Source: Oceanirhabdus sp942490885
Lineage (GTDB): Bacteria; Bacillota; Clostridia; Clostridiales; Clostridiaceae
Length of the DNA: 64,000 nt
Direction: 5' to 3'
Assembly: GCA_942490885.1 (NCBI GenBank)
Contig: CALNYT010000002.1
Coordinates: 2,294,001-2,358,000 of the forward strand
Position 1 is the first letter of the stretch, and every line of letters begins with the position of its first letter. Of this stretch, positions 34,504 through 42,822 are shown piece by piece. Position numbers and translations under genes: made by a program. The notes under the pieces were generated by a model. It ran no database searches and was not told the origin of the DNA. It saw only the letters and a program-made list of their open reading frames with translations.

Positions 34504-35730
34504 TTATTTTAAAATATATGGTTTTCTGTAAAAATCATCACCATATTTCACATTATTATTTAATAATGAGTATAAATTTGTAGCTTTAATATCATAATTT
34601 AAGATTGAATTGTGTTTCTTTGTTACAGAAGTAATTAAAGGTATATCTAAGTTTTTTTTGATGAGATTAAGAATTTCTTTACCTTTAGTGTTAAAACCAA
34701 GAACTCTTAAGTAACTAGGCTCATTACTTCTTAGATTCTTGTATGGAATTTTATCAAATCCTAAATATAATTGAAAAAGCAAACGATAAATTCTAGTAAA
34801 TGTATATCTTTTTGATTTAATTTTATTAACAGCTTCTTCAAGTGTATTACTTTTTATGAAGGCATCTAGTATCCTATTTCCCATTCCTTCTTCTAAGTCA
34901 GGTAATGATAGGATTGAAGAGGGGTCCATTAGTAATTTGTATTTAATGTATGAAAAAGCTTTATCAGGGTTAACAAAATCATATCCTCTTGTTTTTAATA
35001 GATTTAGGCGTTTGTAAACATTGCTGGGTAAAAAAGAGTTGAGGTCATGTATTTCCTTATTCTCATAAATAAATTTTCTAATGGAAGTTGCACTTGCAAA
35101 TTCATTTAATAGTTCTGTTTCGTTATAAGCTGAACCTTTTCGTTGTATAGTGTAAGGAGTCATGGAACTATTTAGTTTGATCAAGCTTTTGCAATACTCA
35201 ATGCCTAAAATATTATTTGATGAGTTCAAAATAGTATTAAGATTATCACAACTGATATCTAATAGAGAATTAGCAAGTATGTATTGTGAAAGTGCCGAGC
35301 TTCTGGCTGCAGGAAAGCTTGCGCCAATATTGAGCTTTTCTTTTAATAGAAGCCTATACTGTTGAGGTTCTTCAACTAGAATTTCTGCTATAGTTTTAAT
35401 AATATTTATCTCACCAAGTTCGCTTCCGAAACAGATATTATTTACACATCCAAGGGAATTAAGCGTGGCTACTGATCCATAAGCGAAAAATTCAGCGGAA
35501 GAAATAGCATAGACTGTGGGAAGTTCAAGTAAAAGATCAACTCCATTATCTAAAGCAAATTTAGTTCTCTCCCATTTATCTATGATTGCAGGAACTCCTC
35601 TTTGAACGAAATTACCACTCATAACGCAAACAATAGCATCACTACAAGTCTGTTCTTTTGATTTATTAATGTGGTATATATGACCGTTATGCAATGGATT
35701 ATACTCTGTTATTATACCGGTAATGTTCAT
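34504..35730 (-). CDS. tmcAL: tRNA(Met) cytidine acetate ligase TmcAL
   Basis: This enzyme (YlbM) makes N4-acetylcytidine at the wobble base of elongator tRNA-Met from acetate and ATP. The nucleotidyltransferase motif ITEYNPLHNGHIYH, the SGNFVQRGVPAIIDKW segment and GSELGEI are intact. The length of 408 aa is usual. It lies 64 bases upstream of ylbJ on the same strand, and the acetate-kinase genes lie divergently behind it. Confidence 0.94.
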   Translation of the reverse strand: MNITGIITEYNPLHNGHIYHINKSKEQTCSDAIVCVMSGNFVQRGVPAIIDKWERTKFALDNGVDLLLELPTVYAISSAEFFAYGSVATLNSLGCVNNICFGSELGEINIIKTIAEILVEEPQQYRLLLKEKLNIGASFPAARSSALSQYILANSLLDISCDNLNTILNSSNNILGIEYCKSLIKLNSSMTPYTIQRKGSAYNETELLNEFASATSIRKFIYENKEIHDLNSFLPSNVYKRLNLLKTRGYDFVNPDKAFSYIKYKLLMDPSSILSLPDLEEGMGNRILDAFIKSNTLEEAVNKIKSKRYTFTRIYRLLFQLYLGFDKIPYKNLRSNEPSYLRVLGFNTKGKEILNLIKKNLDIPLITSVTKKHNSILNYDIKATNLYSLLNNNVKYGDDFYRKPYILK

Positions 35731-35881
35731 AAATTTCTCTCCTGTATAAATATTTGTGTTTAAAAAAATAATATCATATAAGGATAAACTTCATCAAGTT
35801 GTTATTATGAATACTTGACTGGGATAAAAAACGCAAAATAAACAAAAATTCAAAGAAATTCTCCATATTTTAATTTAAACC

Positions 35882-35910
35882 TTGAAAAACAAAACTTCTG
35901 GGTTTATATT
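35882..35910 (+). promoter_or_regulatory. Sigma-A promoter of pta-ackA
   Basis: TTGAAA (35882-35887), 17 bases, TATATT (35905-35910), 36 bases before the pta start. Confidence 0.7.
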
Positions 35911-35946
35911 AGTATAGAGTGATAATTGTGCAGGAGGGGAAATAAC

Positions 35947-36948
35947 ATGGAACTTATGAATGATATTTGGAAAAAAGCCCAAAGTGATATCAAAAGAATT
36001 GTTCTGCCAGAAGGTGACGAAGAGAGAACTTTAAAAGCAAGTGAAATAATTGCAGAAAAAGGTCTAGCACAGGTTGTTTTAGTAGGGGATTTAGAAACTA
36101 TTAAGAACAATGCAAAGGAATTAGGAGTAAACCTTGAAAAGGTTGAAATTGTTGATCCAAAAACAGATGATAAAAGATCTGAATATGTGAATGCTTTTTA
36201 TGAATTAAGAAAGAACAAAGGTGTAGATATTGAAAAAGCAGAAACTATTCTAAATGATCCGTTATATTATGCTAATATGATGTTAAAGATGGATGATGTT
36301 CAAGGATTGGTTGCTGGTGCAGTACATACCACTGGAGATACTTTAAAACCAGGGATGCAAATTATAAAAACAGCACCAGGAATAAATGTTGTATCTAGCT
36401 TTTTTATTATGAGTGTTCCTAATTGTAACTATGGTAAAGATGGATTAATGCTATTTGCAGATTGTGCAGTTAATCCAAACCCAACAAAGGAACAATTAGC
36501 TTCTATTGCAATCAGTACAGCAGATAATGCTAAAGCATTAGCAGAAGTAGAACCAAAGGTAGCGATGTTGTCTTTTTCAAGTATGGGAAGTGCTAGTCAT
36601 GAACTAGTAGATAAGGTAAATGAAGCAACAAAGATTGCGAAAGAGGCAAGACCTGATTTAGCTATAGATGGAGAATTGCAATTAGATGCAGCTATAGTTC
36701 CTTCAGTTGCAGCAAAAAAAGCACCAAACAGTAATGTAGCAGGAAAAGCTAATGTTTTAGTTTTCCCAGATTTACAAGCTGGTAATATAGGCTATAAGCT
36801 TGTTGAAAGATTGGCAAATGCAGAAGCAGTTGGACCAATATGTCAAGGATTTGCAAAACCTATCAATGACCTTTCAAGAGGATGTAGTGTAGATGACATT
36901 GTTAATGTTGTTGCAGTAACGGCTGTTCAAGCTCAGAACTGTAACTAA
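35947..36948 (+). CDS. pta: Phosphate acetyltransferase
   Basis: It converts acetyl-CoA and phosphate to acetyl phosphate. The start is ATG 35947 (MELMNDIWKKAQ), behind AGGAGGGG; 333 aa, matching the short single-domain Pta. Conserved pieces include IVLPEGDEERTLKA, GLVAGAVHTTGDTL and ANVLVFPDLQAGNIGYKL. With ackA 26 bases downstream it forms the acetate-producing, ATP-yielding branch of fermentation. Confidence 0.97.
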   Translation: MELMNDIWKKAQSDIKRIVLPEGDEERTLKASEIIAEKGLAQVVLVGDLETIKNNAKELGVNLEKVEIVDPKTDDKRSEYVNAFYELRKNKGVDIEKAETILNDPLYYANMMLKMDDVQGLVAGAVHTTGDTLKPGMQIIKTAPGINVVSSFFIMSVPNCNYGKDGLMLFADCAVNPNPTKEQLASIAISTADNAKALAEVEPKVAMLSFSSMGSASHELVDKVNEATKIAKEARPDLAIDGELQLDAAIVPSVAAKKAPNSNVAGKANVLVFPDLQAGNIGYKLVERLANAEAVGPICQGFAKPINDLSRGCSVDDIVNVVAVTAVQAQNCN

Positions 36949-36974
36949 TTTAATATATTTTAGGAGGCAAAAAT

Positions 36975-38171
36975 ATGAAAATTTTAGTTGTAAACTGTGG
37001 TAGTTCGTCACTTAAATATCAGTTAATTGATATGAATAATGATAATTCATTAGCTCAAGGTTTAGTAGAAAGAATAGGTATTGAAGGTTCTAAGTTAACT
37101 CAAAAGGCTAATGGACAAAAGTACATAATAGAGCAGCCAATGGAGAGCCATCAAGATGCAATAAAGCTAGTATTAGAAGCTTTAGTTGATGAAACTTATG
37201 GTGTTATTAAGAGTATGGATGAAATTTCAGCTGTAGGACATAGGGTTGTTCACGGAGGAGAGAATTACGCAGAATCTGTATTAATTGATGATGAAGTAAT
37301 GAAGGCTTTAGAAGAGTGTGTTAAACTTGCACCACTTCACAATCCTCCAAATATTACTGGAATTAATGCATGTAAAGCATTAATGCCAAATACTCCAATG
37401 GTTACAGTGTTTGATACAGCATTCCACCAAAGTATGCCAGATAAAGCATATATGTATGCTCTTCCATATGAGTTATATGAGAAGCATGGAATAAGAAGAT
37501 ATGGTATGCATGGTACTTCTCACAGATATGTATCTCAAAGAGTTTCAGAAGTTATTGGAAAGCCAATGGAAGAATTGAAAATAATAACTTGTCACTTAGG
37601 AAATGGAGCAAGTTGTGCAGCTATTAAGAATGGTAAGTCTGTTGATACATCAATGGGATTCACTCCATTAGAAGGCTTAGTAATGGGAACAAGATGTGGG
37701 GATATAGATCCTGCTATAGTTCCATTTATTCAGAAGGCAGAAAATCTAAGTGCTGCAGAAGTTGATGCTCTTATGAATAAGAAATCAGGAGTATTTGGAT
37801 TATCTGGTGTAAGTAGTGATTTTAGAGATATTGAAGAGGCGGAAGCAAATGGAAATGATAGAGCTAGATTAGCTTTAGAGGTTTTCTATTACAGAGTTAA
37901 GAAGTATATTGGCGCGTACACAGCTGCTATGGGTGGAGTTGATGTAATCGTATTTACTGCTGGTTTAGGCGAAAACTCTAAAGAATGTAGAGAACTTGTT
38001 TGTGAAGGATTAGAATACTTAGGCGTTAAAATCGATAAAGAGAAGAATAACTTCAGAGGTGAAGAAAGACTTATTTCAACTGAGGACTCTTCAGTTAAGG
38101 TATTTGTTATTCCTACGAATGAAGAATTAATGATTGCTAAAGATACAAAGGTTATTGTTGATGCTCTTTAA
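36975..38171 (+). CDS. ackA: Acetate kinase
   Basis: It makes acetate and ATP from acetyl phosphate. Motifs: VVNCGSSSLKYQ at the N-terminus, VFDTAFHQSMP, RRYGMHGTSHRYV, HLGNGASCAAIKNGKSVDTS and TAGLGENS. The length (398 aa) is standard. AGGAGGC precedes the ATG. The operon ends at the next terminator. Confidence 0.97.
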   Translation: MKILVVNCGSSSLKYQLIDMNNDNSLAQGLVERIGIEGSKLTQKANGQKYIIEQPMESHQDAIKLVLEALVDETYGVIKSMDEISAVGHRVVHGGENYAESVLIDDEVMKALEECVKLAPLHNPPNITGINACKALMPNTPMVTVFDTAFHQSMPDKAYMYALPYELYEKHGIRRYGMHGTSHRYVSQRVSEVIGKPMEELKIITCHLGNGASCAAIKNGKSVDTSMGFTPLEGLVMGTRCGDIDPAIVPFIQKAENLSAAEVDALMNKKSGVFGLSGVSSDFRDIEEAEANGNDRARLALEVFYYRVKKYIGAYTAAMGGVDVIVFTAGLGENSKECRELVCEGLEYLGVKIDKEKNNFRGEERLISTEDSSVKVFVIPTNEELMIAKDTKVIVDAL

Positions 38172-38201
38172 TAGTTAGAGTAAGGTCTATTTAAGTGATA
38201 T

Positions 38202-38241
38202 AAAAACAGTGTTCGTGTAAACTCGAACGCTGTTTTTATAA
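38202..38241 (+). terminator. Terminator after ackA
   Basis: AAAAACAGTGTTCG pairs with CGAACGCTGTTTTT (one mismatch) and contains the T tract. Confidence 0.88.
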
Positions 38242-38248
38242 AATAGTC

Positions 38249-38277
38249 TTGACTTTTGATGGTATTATTTATATAAT
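38249..38277 (+). promoter_or_regulatory. Strong sigma-A promoter of DUF177-rpmF
   Basis: TTGACT (38249-38254), 17 bases, TATAAT (38272-38277). Confidence 0.85.
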
Positions 38278-38324
38278 AAATTGTGCTTGTGCTATTACTA
38301 GCATTAATAATAGGAGATGACAGT

Positions 38325-38840
38325 ATGTTATTTAACTTAAGTAAACTGTGTAATAAAAGTATTATGAACCTTTCAGTTAATGAAAAAATTGAATTGGATA
38401 ATATTAATGCTTTTGGTGAAGAAATTATCTTTAACACACCTGTTGAATTAAAAGGAACGTTTGTCAATAAAGATGAATATGTAGAATTTAACGGGGAAGT
38501 CTCATGTAACTTGAAGCTCATTTGTTCTAAATGTCTTGAGACATTTGATGAAACTTTTGAGGTGAAGATAGATGAAAAATTTTCGCGAAATGAACAAGAA
38601 GATTATTTTGAACTTCCTGTGAGTTGTGAAATAGACTTAGGTAGGATAATTGAAGAGAACATAGTTGGTTATTTACCTATTCAAAAAAGATGTAGTGAGA
38701 GTTGCAAAGGTCTTTGCCCAATTTGTGGAATTAATCTTAACCTTCATACATGTGAGTGCAAACCAATTGTTGAAGAAGAAGAGGAAGAAAAATTAGACCC
38801 AAGATTTGCTAAGCTGCAAAACTTTTTTAACAAAAATTAA
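38325..38840 (+). CDS. DUF177 (YceD-like) protein
   Basis: A 171-aa protein with cysteine pairs CSKC and CPIC (ESCKGLCPICGINLN), typical of YceD/DUF177, which is linked to 23S rRNA and large-subunit biogenesis. The ATG at 38325 is chosen over an upstream ATG because of AGGAGATG just before it and because the -10 box lies only a few bases before the earlier codon. It is followed by rpmF, the standard arrangement. Confidence 0.9.
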   Translation: MLFNLSKLCNKSIMNLSVNEKIELDNINAFGEEIIFNTPVELKGTFVNKDEYVEFNGEVSCNLKLICSKCLETFDETFEVKIDEKFSRNEQEDYFELPVSCEIDLGRIIEENIVGYLPIQKRCSESCKGLCPICGINLNLHTCECKPIVEEEEEEKLDPRFAKLQNFFNKN

Positions 38841-38873
38841 ACATAAAGATGATATTGTTAAGGAGGTGTAATT

Positions 38874-39056
38874 ATGGCTCATCCAAAGAGAAAAACTTCT
38901 AATGCAAGAAGAGATAGAAGAAGATCACAAAACTTTAAGTTAAGTGCACCAGGTATCGTGGAATGTCCACAATGCCACGAGGTAAAGTTAGCTCATAGAG
39001 TTTGTAAGAGATGCGGACACTACAAAGGTAAGGAAGTAGTTTCTAACGATAACTAG
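38874..39056 (+). CDS. rpmF: 50S ribosomal protein L32
   Basis: A 60-aa protein starting MAHPKRKTSNARRDRRR with the zinc-binding cysteines CPQC and CKRC near the C-terminus, so it is the zinc-containing form. AAGGAGGTG precedes the ATG. It shares the promoter at 38249 with the DUF177 gene. Confidence 0.97.
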   Translation: MAHPKRKTSNARRDRRRSQNFKLSAPGIVECPQCHEVKLAHRVCKRCGHYKGKEVVSNDN

Positions 39057-39067
39057 TAAGATTAAAG

Positions 39068-39098
39068 AAGAAAGTCTCTAAGGCTTTCTTTTGTTTTA
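39068..39098 (+). terminator. Terminator after rpmF
   Basis: AAGAAAG/CTTTCTT stem followed by TTGTTTT. Confidence 0.7.
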
Positions 39099-39208
39099 TC
39101 TTGTTTTAAGTCGATATATGATTTTCACTATAGACTATAAGCAGTCATTAATATATAATTAAGGCATATGAAAATAAATAATAAGTCAAAGATACGACAT
39201 ATATTTTG

Positions 39209-39348
39209 TGATATACTAGGAGTTGGCTTCTAATGAAAGTTGTTCTATCAGAGGGTTCCAAGGACTGAGTATGTGTACTACATACATACGATTGGTTATT
39301 TATTTGAATGTGGCTGAATTGAAAAAGTAATAATGAGAGGTATATAAT
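39209..39348 (+). promoter_or_regulatory. plsX promoter and leader
   Basis: An extended -10 (TGATATACT, 39209-39217) has no clear -35. It leaves a leader of about 125 nt that holds a GTATGT/ACATAC hairpin (39270-39290 region). I recognise no known riboswitch class and no FapR operator, and there is no fapR gene upstream. The rest of 39099-39208 shows nothing else. Confidence 0.45.
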
Positions 39349-40335
39349 ATGAAAATTGTTGTTGATGGTATGGGTGGAGATAATTCGCCATGCGAAATTG
39401 TAAAAGGATGTATCGATTTTCTTGCTGAAAGCAAAAGAGAAGTACATATATATATCACAGGTCCTCAAAAGAAAATAGAAGAGGAACTTAAGAAGTATCC
39501 GAAGAATAACAATATAACAATTGTAGATGCATCGGAGGTTATTTCATGTAACGAACCTCCTGCCATGGCAATAAGAAAGAAGAAAGATTCTTCTATGGTT
39601 AAAGCTTTGAGAATGGTAAGAGATGATGAAGCTGATGCAGTTATATCAGCAGGTAGTACCGGAGCTTTATTGACAGGAGCAACTTTGATTATTGGAAGAA
39701 TAAAAGGAATAAAAAGAGCAGCATTAGCTCCACTTATGCCAGGAGAAAAAGGACCATTTATGCTTATAGATTGTGGAGCAAATGTAGATTGCAAACCAGA
39801 AAATTTGGTGCAGTTTGCATTGATGGGTAAAGTTTATTTTGAGAGTGTAATGAATATTAGTAATCCTAAGGTTGGGTTAGTTAATATTGGAAGCGAAGAA
39901 GAAAAAGGTAATGAGTTAACTAAAGAATCTTATAAGTTACTGAAAGAAGAAAATATTAATTTTTATGGTAACATTGAGCCTAGAGATATGGTTAGTGGAG
40001 ATGTTCATGTTATTGTAGCTGATGGGTTTGTAGGAAACACAATATTAAAGGCAATAGAAGGTGTATCTTCGTTAATTTTTGGAAGATTAAAAGAAGGAAT
40101 TTATTCTTCATTTAAAACAAAAATTGGAGGTGCGTTGTTAAAACCTGTGCTTAAGCAATTTAAAAAAGATTTTGATTATAAAGAATATGGAGGAACACCT
40201 TTTTTAGGTGTAAACGGTGTCTGTATTAAAGCGCATGGAAGTTCAGATGCTAAAGCTATTAAAAATGCCATTAAACAATCTGTATTATTCTACGATAAGA
40301 AGGTCGTTGATAAGATTAAAGCTCAATTTCAATAA
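39349..40335 (+). CDS. plsX: Phosphate acyltransferase PlsX
   Basis: It converts acyl-ACP to acyl phosphate for phospholipid synthesis. MKIVVDGMGGDNSPCEIVKG starts the protein; SAGSTGALL, DCGANVDCKPENLVQFA and ADGFVGNTILKAIEG follow. The length of 328 aa is normal. acpP, encoding its acyl carrier, lies 112 bases downstream, the usual lipid gene order, though fapR is absent. Confidence 0.95.
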   Translation: MKIVVDGMGGDNSPCEIVKGCIDFLAESKREVHIYITGPQKKIEEELKKYPKNNNITIVDASEVISCNEPPAMAIRKKKDSSMVKALRMVRDDEADAVISAGSTGALLTGATLIIGRIKGIKRAALAPLMPGEKGPFMLIDCGANVDCKPENLVQFALMGKVYFESVMNISNPKVGLVNIGSEEEKGNELTKESYKLLKEENINFYGNIEPRDMVSGDVHVIVADGFVGNTILKAIEGVSSLIFGRLKEGIYSSFKTKIGGALLKPVLKQFKKDFDYKEYGGTPFLGVNGVCIKAHGSSDAKAIKNAIKQSVLFYDKKVVDKIKAQFQ

Positions 40336-40447
40336 TAAAAAAAAAATAAATAGAAGATTAAATAAGTAGAAGTTTAAAATCTTATATAGTTTATCAGAAA
40401 TATTTAAATTTAAAGAATAATTAATAATATTTTATGGAGGGATTATT

Positions 40448-40681
40448 ATGGTGTTTGAAAAGATTAAAGCTATAATTGCAGATCGTTTAGGAATTGATGA
40501 AAATGAAATTAAATTAGAATCAAGTTTTGTGGATGATTTAGGAGCTGACTCTCTTGATGTTGTAGAGTTAGTTATGGCATTAGAAGAAGAGTTTGAAGTA
40601 GAGATACCAGATGAGGATGCAGAAAAAGTTGGAACTGTAAATGACGTAGTAAAATACGTATCAAGCAAAATAGAGGAATAA
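40448..40681 (+). CDS. acpP: Acyl carrier protein
   Basis: A 77-aa acidic four-helix protein with the phosphopantetheine attachment motif GADSLDVVEL (Ser35). It carries acyl chains for fatty acid and phospholipid synthesis. GGAGGG lies 7 bases before the ATG. The preceding gene is plsX and a structured repeat follows. Confidence 0.97.
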   Translation: MVFEKIKAIIADRLGIDENEIKLESSFVDDLGADSLDVVELVMALEEEFEVEIPDEDAEKVGTVNDVVKYVSSKIEE

Positions 40682-40718
40682 ATGTCCAACTGTGATGGAC
40701 TGAACATAATGTTTGCAC

Positions 40719-40873
40719 TCTGGTTGCATCTCCAAAGTTTCTAGCGTTGAAAAAGGTAGAGGAACAAGAGAAACCAGAAGCGCAGTGCACAATTGTACTC
40801 GAGCAACACAGGGAGTCTTAGTGACGATGAGATTGAGTTTATCAACAACCAGAAGTCCCGCTTTGCGGGACTT
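40719..40873 (+). repeat. Dispersed structured repeat, copy 2, with attached GC hairpin
   Basis: This is the second copy of the unit at 19331-19480, in the same orientation. The core from about 40746 shares TTGAAAAAG, GAGGAACAAG, TGTACTCGAGCA and TCTTAGTGACGATGAGATTG. The closing stem differs: TCTGGTTG (40719-40726) pairs with CAACCAGA (40846-40853). A different perfect hairpin, AAGTCCCGC/GCGGGACTT, follows at 40853-40873. No reading frame is conserved. Confidence 0.8.
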
Positions 40874-40909
40874 GAATTTTAATAACACATAGTAGTTAGG
40901 AGAACAATA

Positions 40910-41614
40910 ATGGTTCATAAAAAAAAGATGATAACTGAATTAGAAAAAAAAATAGGATTAAGTTTTAATAACAAAGAATTGATCTTAACTGGTTTGACAC
41001 ATAGTTCATATGCCAATTTAAAAAAGGAAGTAAAATATAATGAGAGAATGGAGTATCTAGGGGATGCTGTATTGGAGTTAATTATATCTGAATACTTATT
41101 TAAGAGATGTGAAGACAAATCAGAAGGAGATCTAACAAAAACAAGAGCTTTGATAGTTTGTGAAAATTCACTATTTGAAATAGCTAATGGATGGAATTTA
41201 GGAAAGTATATTCTTATGAGTAAGGGAGAAGAAAGTACAGGCGGAAGAAATAGATCCTCAATATTATCGAATTGTGTTGAGGCAATAATTGCTGCAGTAT
41301 ATCTTGATAAAGGAATAGAGTTTACTAAAGAATTTGTTCTAAATAGCTTTAGTGATATAATTAATAAAGCAATAGAAAATAAGATAGTTTTAGATTATAA
41401 AACAAAACTGCAAGAAATACTACAACAAAATGGTGTAATTGATATTTCATATGAATTAGCTAAGTTAGAAGGACCTCCGCATAGACCTAAATTTTTTATT
41501 CAACTAATGGTTGATAATGTAATAAAAGGTACTGGGCAAGGGTATACAAAGAAAGAAGCAGAACAAAATGCTGCAAAGGCATATGTGCAACTATTGGAGG
41601 AATTTAATGAGTAA
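40910..41614 (+). CDS. rnc: Ribonuclease III
   Basis: It cleaves double-stranded RNA, including rRNA precursors. The RNase III signature NERMEYLGDAVLELIISEYL holds the catalytic acids, and a C-terminal double-stranded RNA-binding domain (about 160-230) ends KKEAEQNAAKAYVQLL. The length of 234 aa is usual. AGGAG precedes the ATG. Translation is probably coupled to the next gene, which overlaps by 8 bases. Confidence 0.96.
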   Translation: MVHKKKMITELEKKIGLSFNNKELILTGLTHSSYANLKKEVKYNERMEYLGDAVLELIISEYLFKRCEDKSEGDLTKTRALIVCENSLFEIANGWNLGKYILMSKGEESTGGRNRSSILSNCVEAIIAAVYLDKGIEFTKEFVLNSFSDIINKAIENKIVLDYKTKLQEILQQNGVIDISYELAKLEGPPHRPKFFIQLMVDNVIKGTGQGYTKKEAEQNAAKAYVQLLEEFNE

Positions 41615-42704
41615 AAGTTATTATATAATTCCTGTGTTTGTGCCACATGAGGGATGTCCACATGATTGTTCTTTCTGTAATCAACGCTCAATTACAGGTA
41701 AAAAAGAGACAATTTCAACAATGCAAATAAGAAATATGATTGATGAATATATTCAAAGTATAAATAAGAAAAAAGATAAAGAAGCGGTAGTGGAAATATC
41801 ATTTTTTGGTGGAACATTTACTGGTATTGATATCGAAAAACAGAAAATGTTGCTAAGTATTGCAAAGGAATATAAATCAAAAGGAAAAATTAGATTCATA
41901 CGTCTTTCAACACGTCCAGATTATATAAATCATGAAATCTTAAAAAATCTGAAAGAGTACGAAGTAGATATTATTGAGTTAGGGGCGCAGTCATTTGATA
42001 ATAAGGTATTAAAAGCCGCAAATAGAGGTCATACAGCTGAAGATATTGAAAAAGCTAGCCAATTGATAAAAGAATACGGATTTACTCTTGGAATTCAATT
42101 GATGCTAGGATTGCCAAAAGCTGATTTTCAGAGTGATTTTTATTCTGCAAAAAAAACTGTTGCTGTAAAACCTGACTTCACAAGGATATATCCTGCATTG
42201 GTTATTAAGAATACAGAGATGGAGTCAATGTATAAATCAGGAAATTACAATCCGTATTCTATTGAAGAATGTATTGAAATAACTAAAAGAATTTTTGCGT
42301 TTTTTGAGGTGAATGATATCAAGGTAATACGAATTGGTTTGCAACCAACCAAAGAAATATCATCTGGTTCAGAATTGGTAAGTGGGCCTTTTCATCCGGC
42401 AATTAGAGAACTGATTGAAGGATCTCTTATCAATGATATGATTTCCGAAAGTATCATTGACCTGAAAGAAGATGTTAATTTAATCATTAACCACAAAGAT
42501 TTATCTAAATTGTATTGCTGGAAAAAGAAGTTTTTCAATAAGTTAGTGATGGAGTTTAATGGAAATATAAAAGTTGAAACTAATAAAGAAATTAAACGAA
42601 ATCAATTTACTGTGCAATATGGGGAGAAATACATTACAATGGAATTAAAAGACTATTTAATTGAGTTTGTAAAAAAAATAATGGGGGATGAGATTTATGA
42701 ATAG
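41607..42704 (+). CDS. Elp3-like radical SAM protein
   Basis: A 365-aa radical SAM protein with the 4Fe-4S motif CPHDCSFC near the N-terminus, FFGGTFTGI, and RLSTRPDYI. It resembles the Elp3 radical SAM domain and the clostridial proteins found between rnc and smc; the acetyltransferase domain of true Elp3 is absent. ATG 41607 has TTGGAGGA upstream. A tRNA-modification role is plausible, but no reaction can be read from the sequence. Confidence 0.88.
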   Translation: MSKSYYIIPVFVPHEGCPHDCSFCNQRSITGKKETISTMQIRNMIDEYIQSINKKKDKEAVVEISFFGGTFTGIDIEKQKMLLSIAKEYKSKGKIRFIRLSTRPDYINHEILKNLKEYEVDIIELGAQSFDNKVLKAANRGHTAEDIEKASQLIKEYGFTLGIQLMLGLPKADFQSDFYSAKKTVAVKPDFTRIYPALVIKNTEMESMYKSGNYNPYSIEECIEITKRIFAFFEVNDIKVIRIGLQPTKEISSGSELVSGPFHPAIRELIEGSLINDMISESIIDLKEDVNLIINHKDLSKLYCWKKKFFNKLVMEFNGNIKVETNKEIKRNQFTVQYGEKYITMELKDYLIEFVKKIMGDEIYE

Positions 42705-42801
42705 AAAGAAAAAAGAGAAAGTAATTAGATATACTTTAATAGGAATTACAACAGTATTTATTGCAACTACTGTTCTTGGTATTGTTGTATCATTATTCTA
42801 A
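42697..42801 (+). CDS. Small single-span membrane protein, 34 aa
   Basis: A 34-residue frame starts MNRKKKEKVIRYTL and continues as one hydrophobic helix to the end. It has a good site (GGGGGATGAG) and overlaps the radical SAM stop by 8 bases, the same coupling seen upstream. It fits the class of very small basic-plus-transmembrane proteins of Firmicutes (DUF4044-like), but the family match is uncertain. It sits immediately before smc. Confidence 0.6.
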   Translation: MNRKKKEKVIRYTLIGITTVFIATTVLGIVVSLF

Positions 42802-42822
42802 TATTGATGTGGGTGAAATTTT

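Noticed and set aside
39181..39348. A known riboswitch class in the plsX leader
   Set aside because: The conserved cores of the common classes I compared it with are not present.
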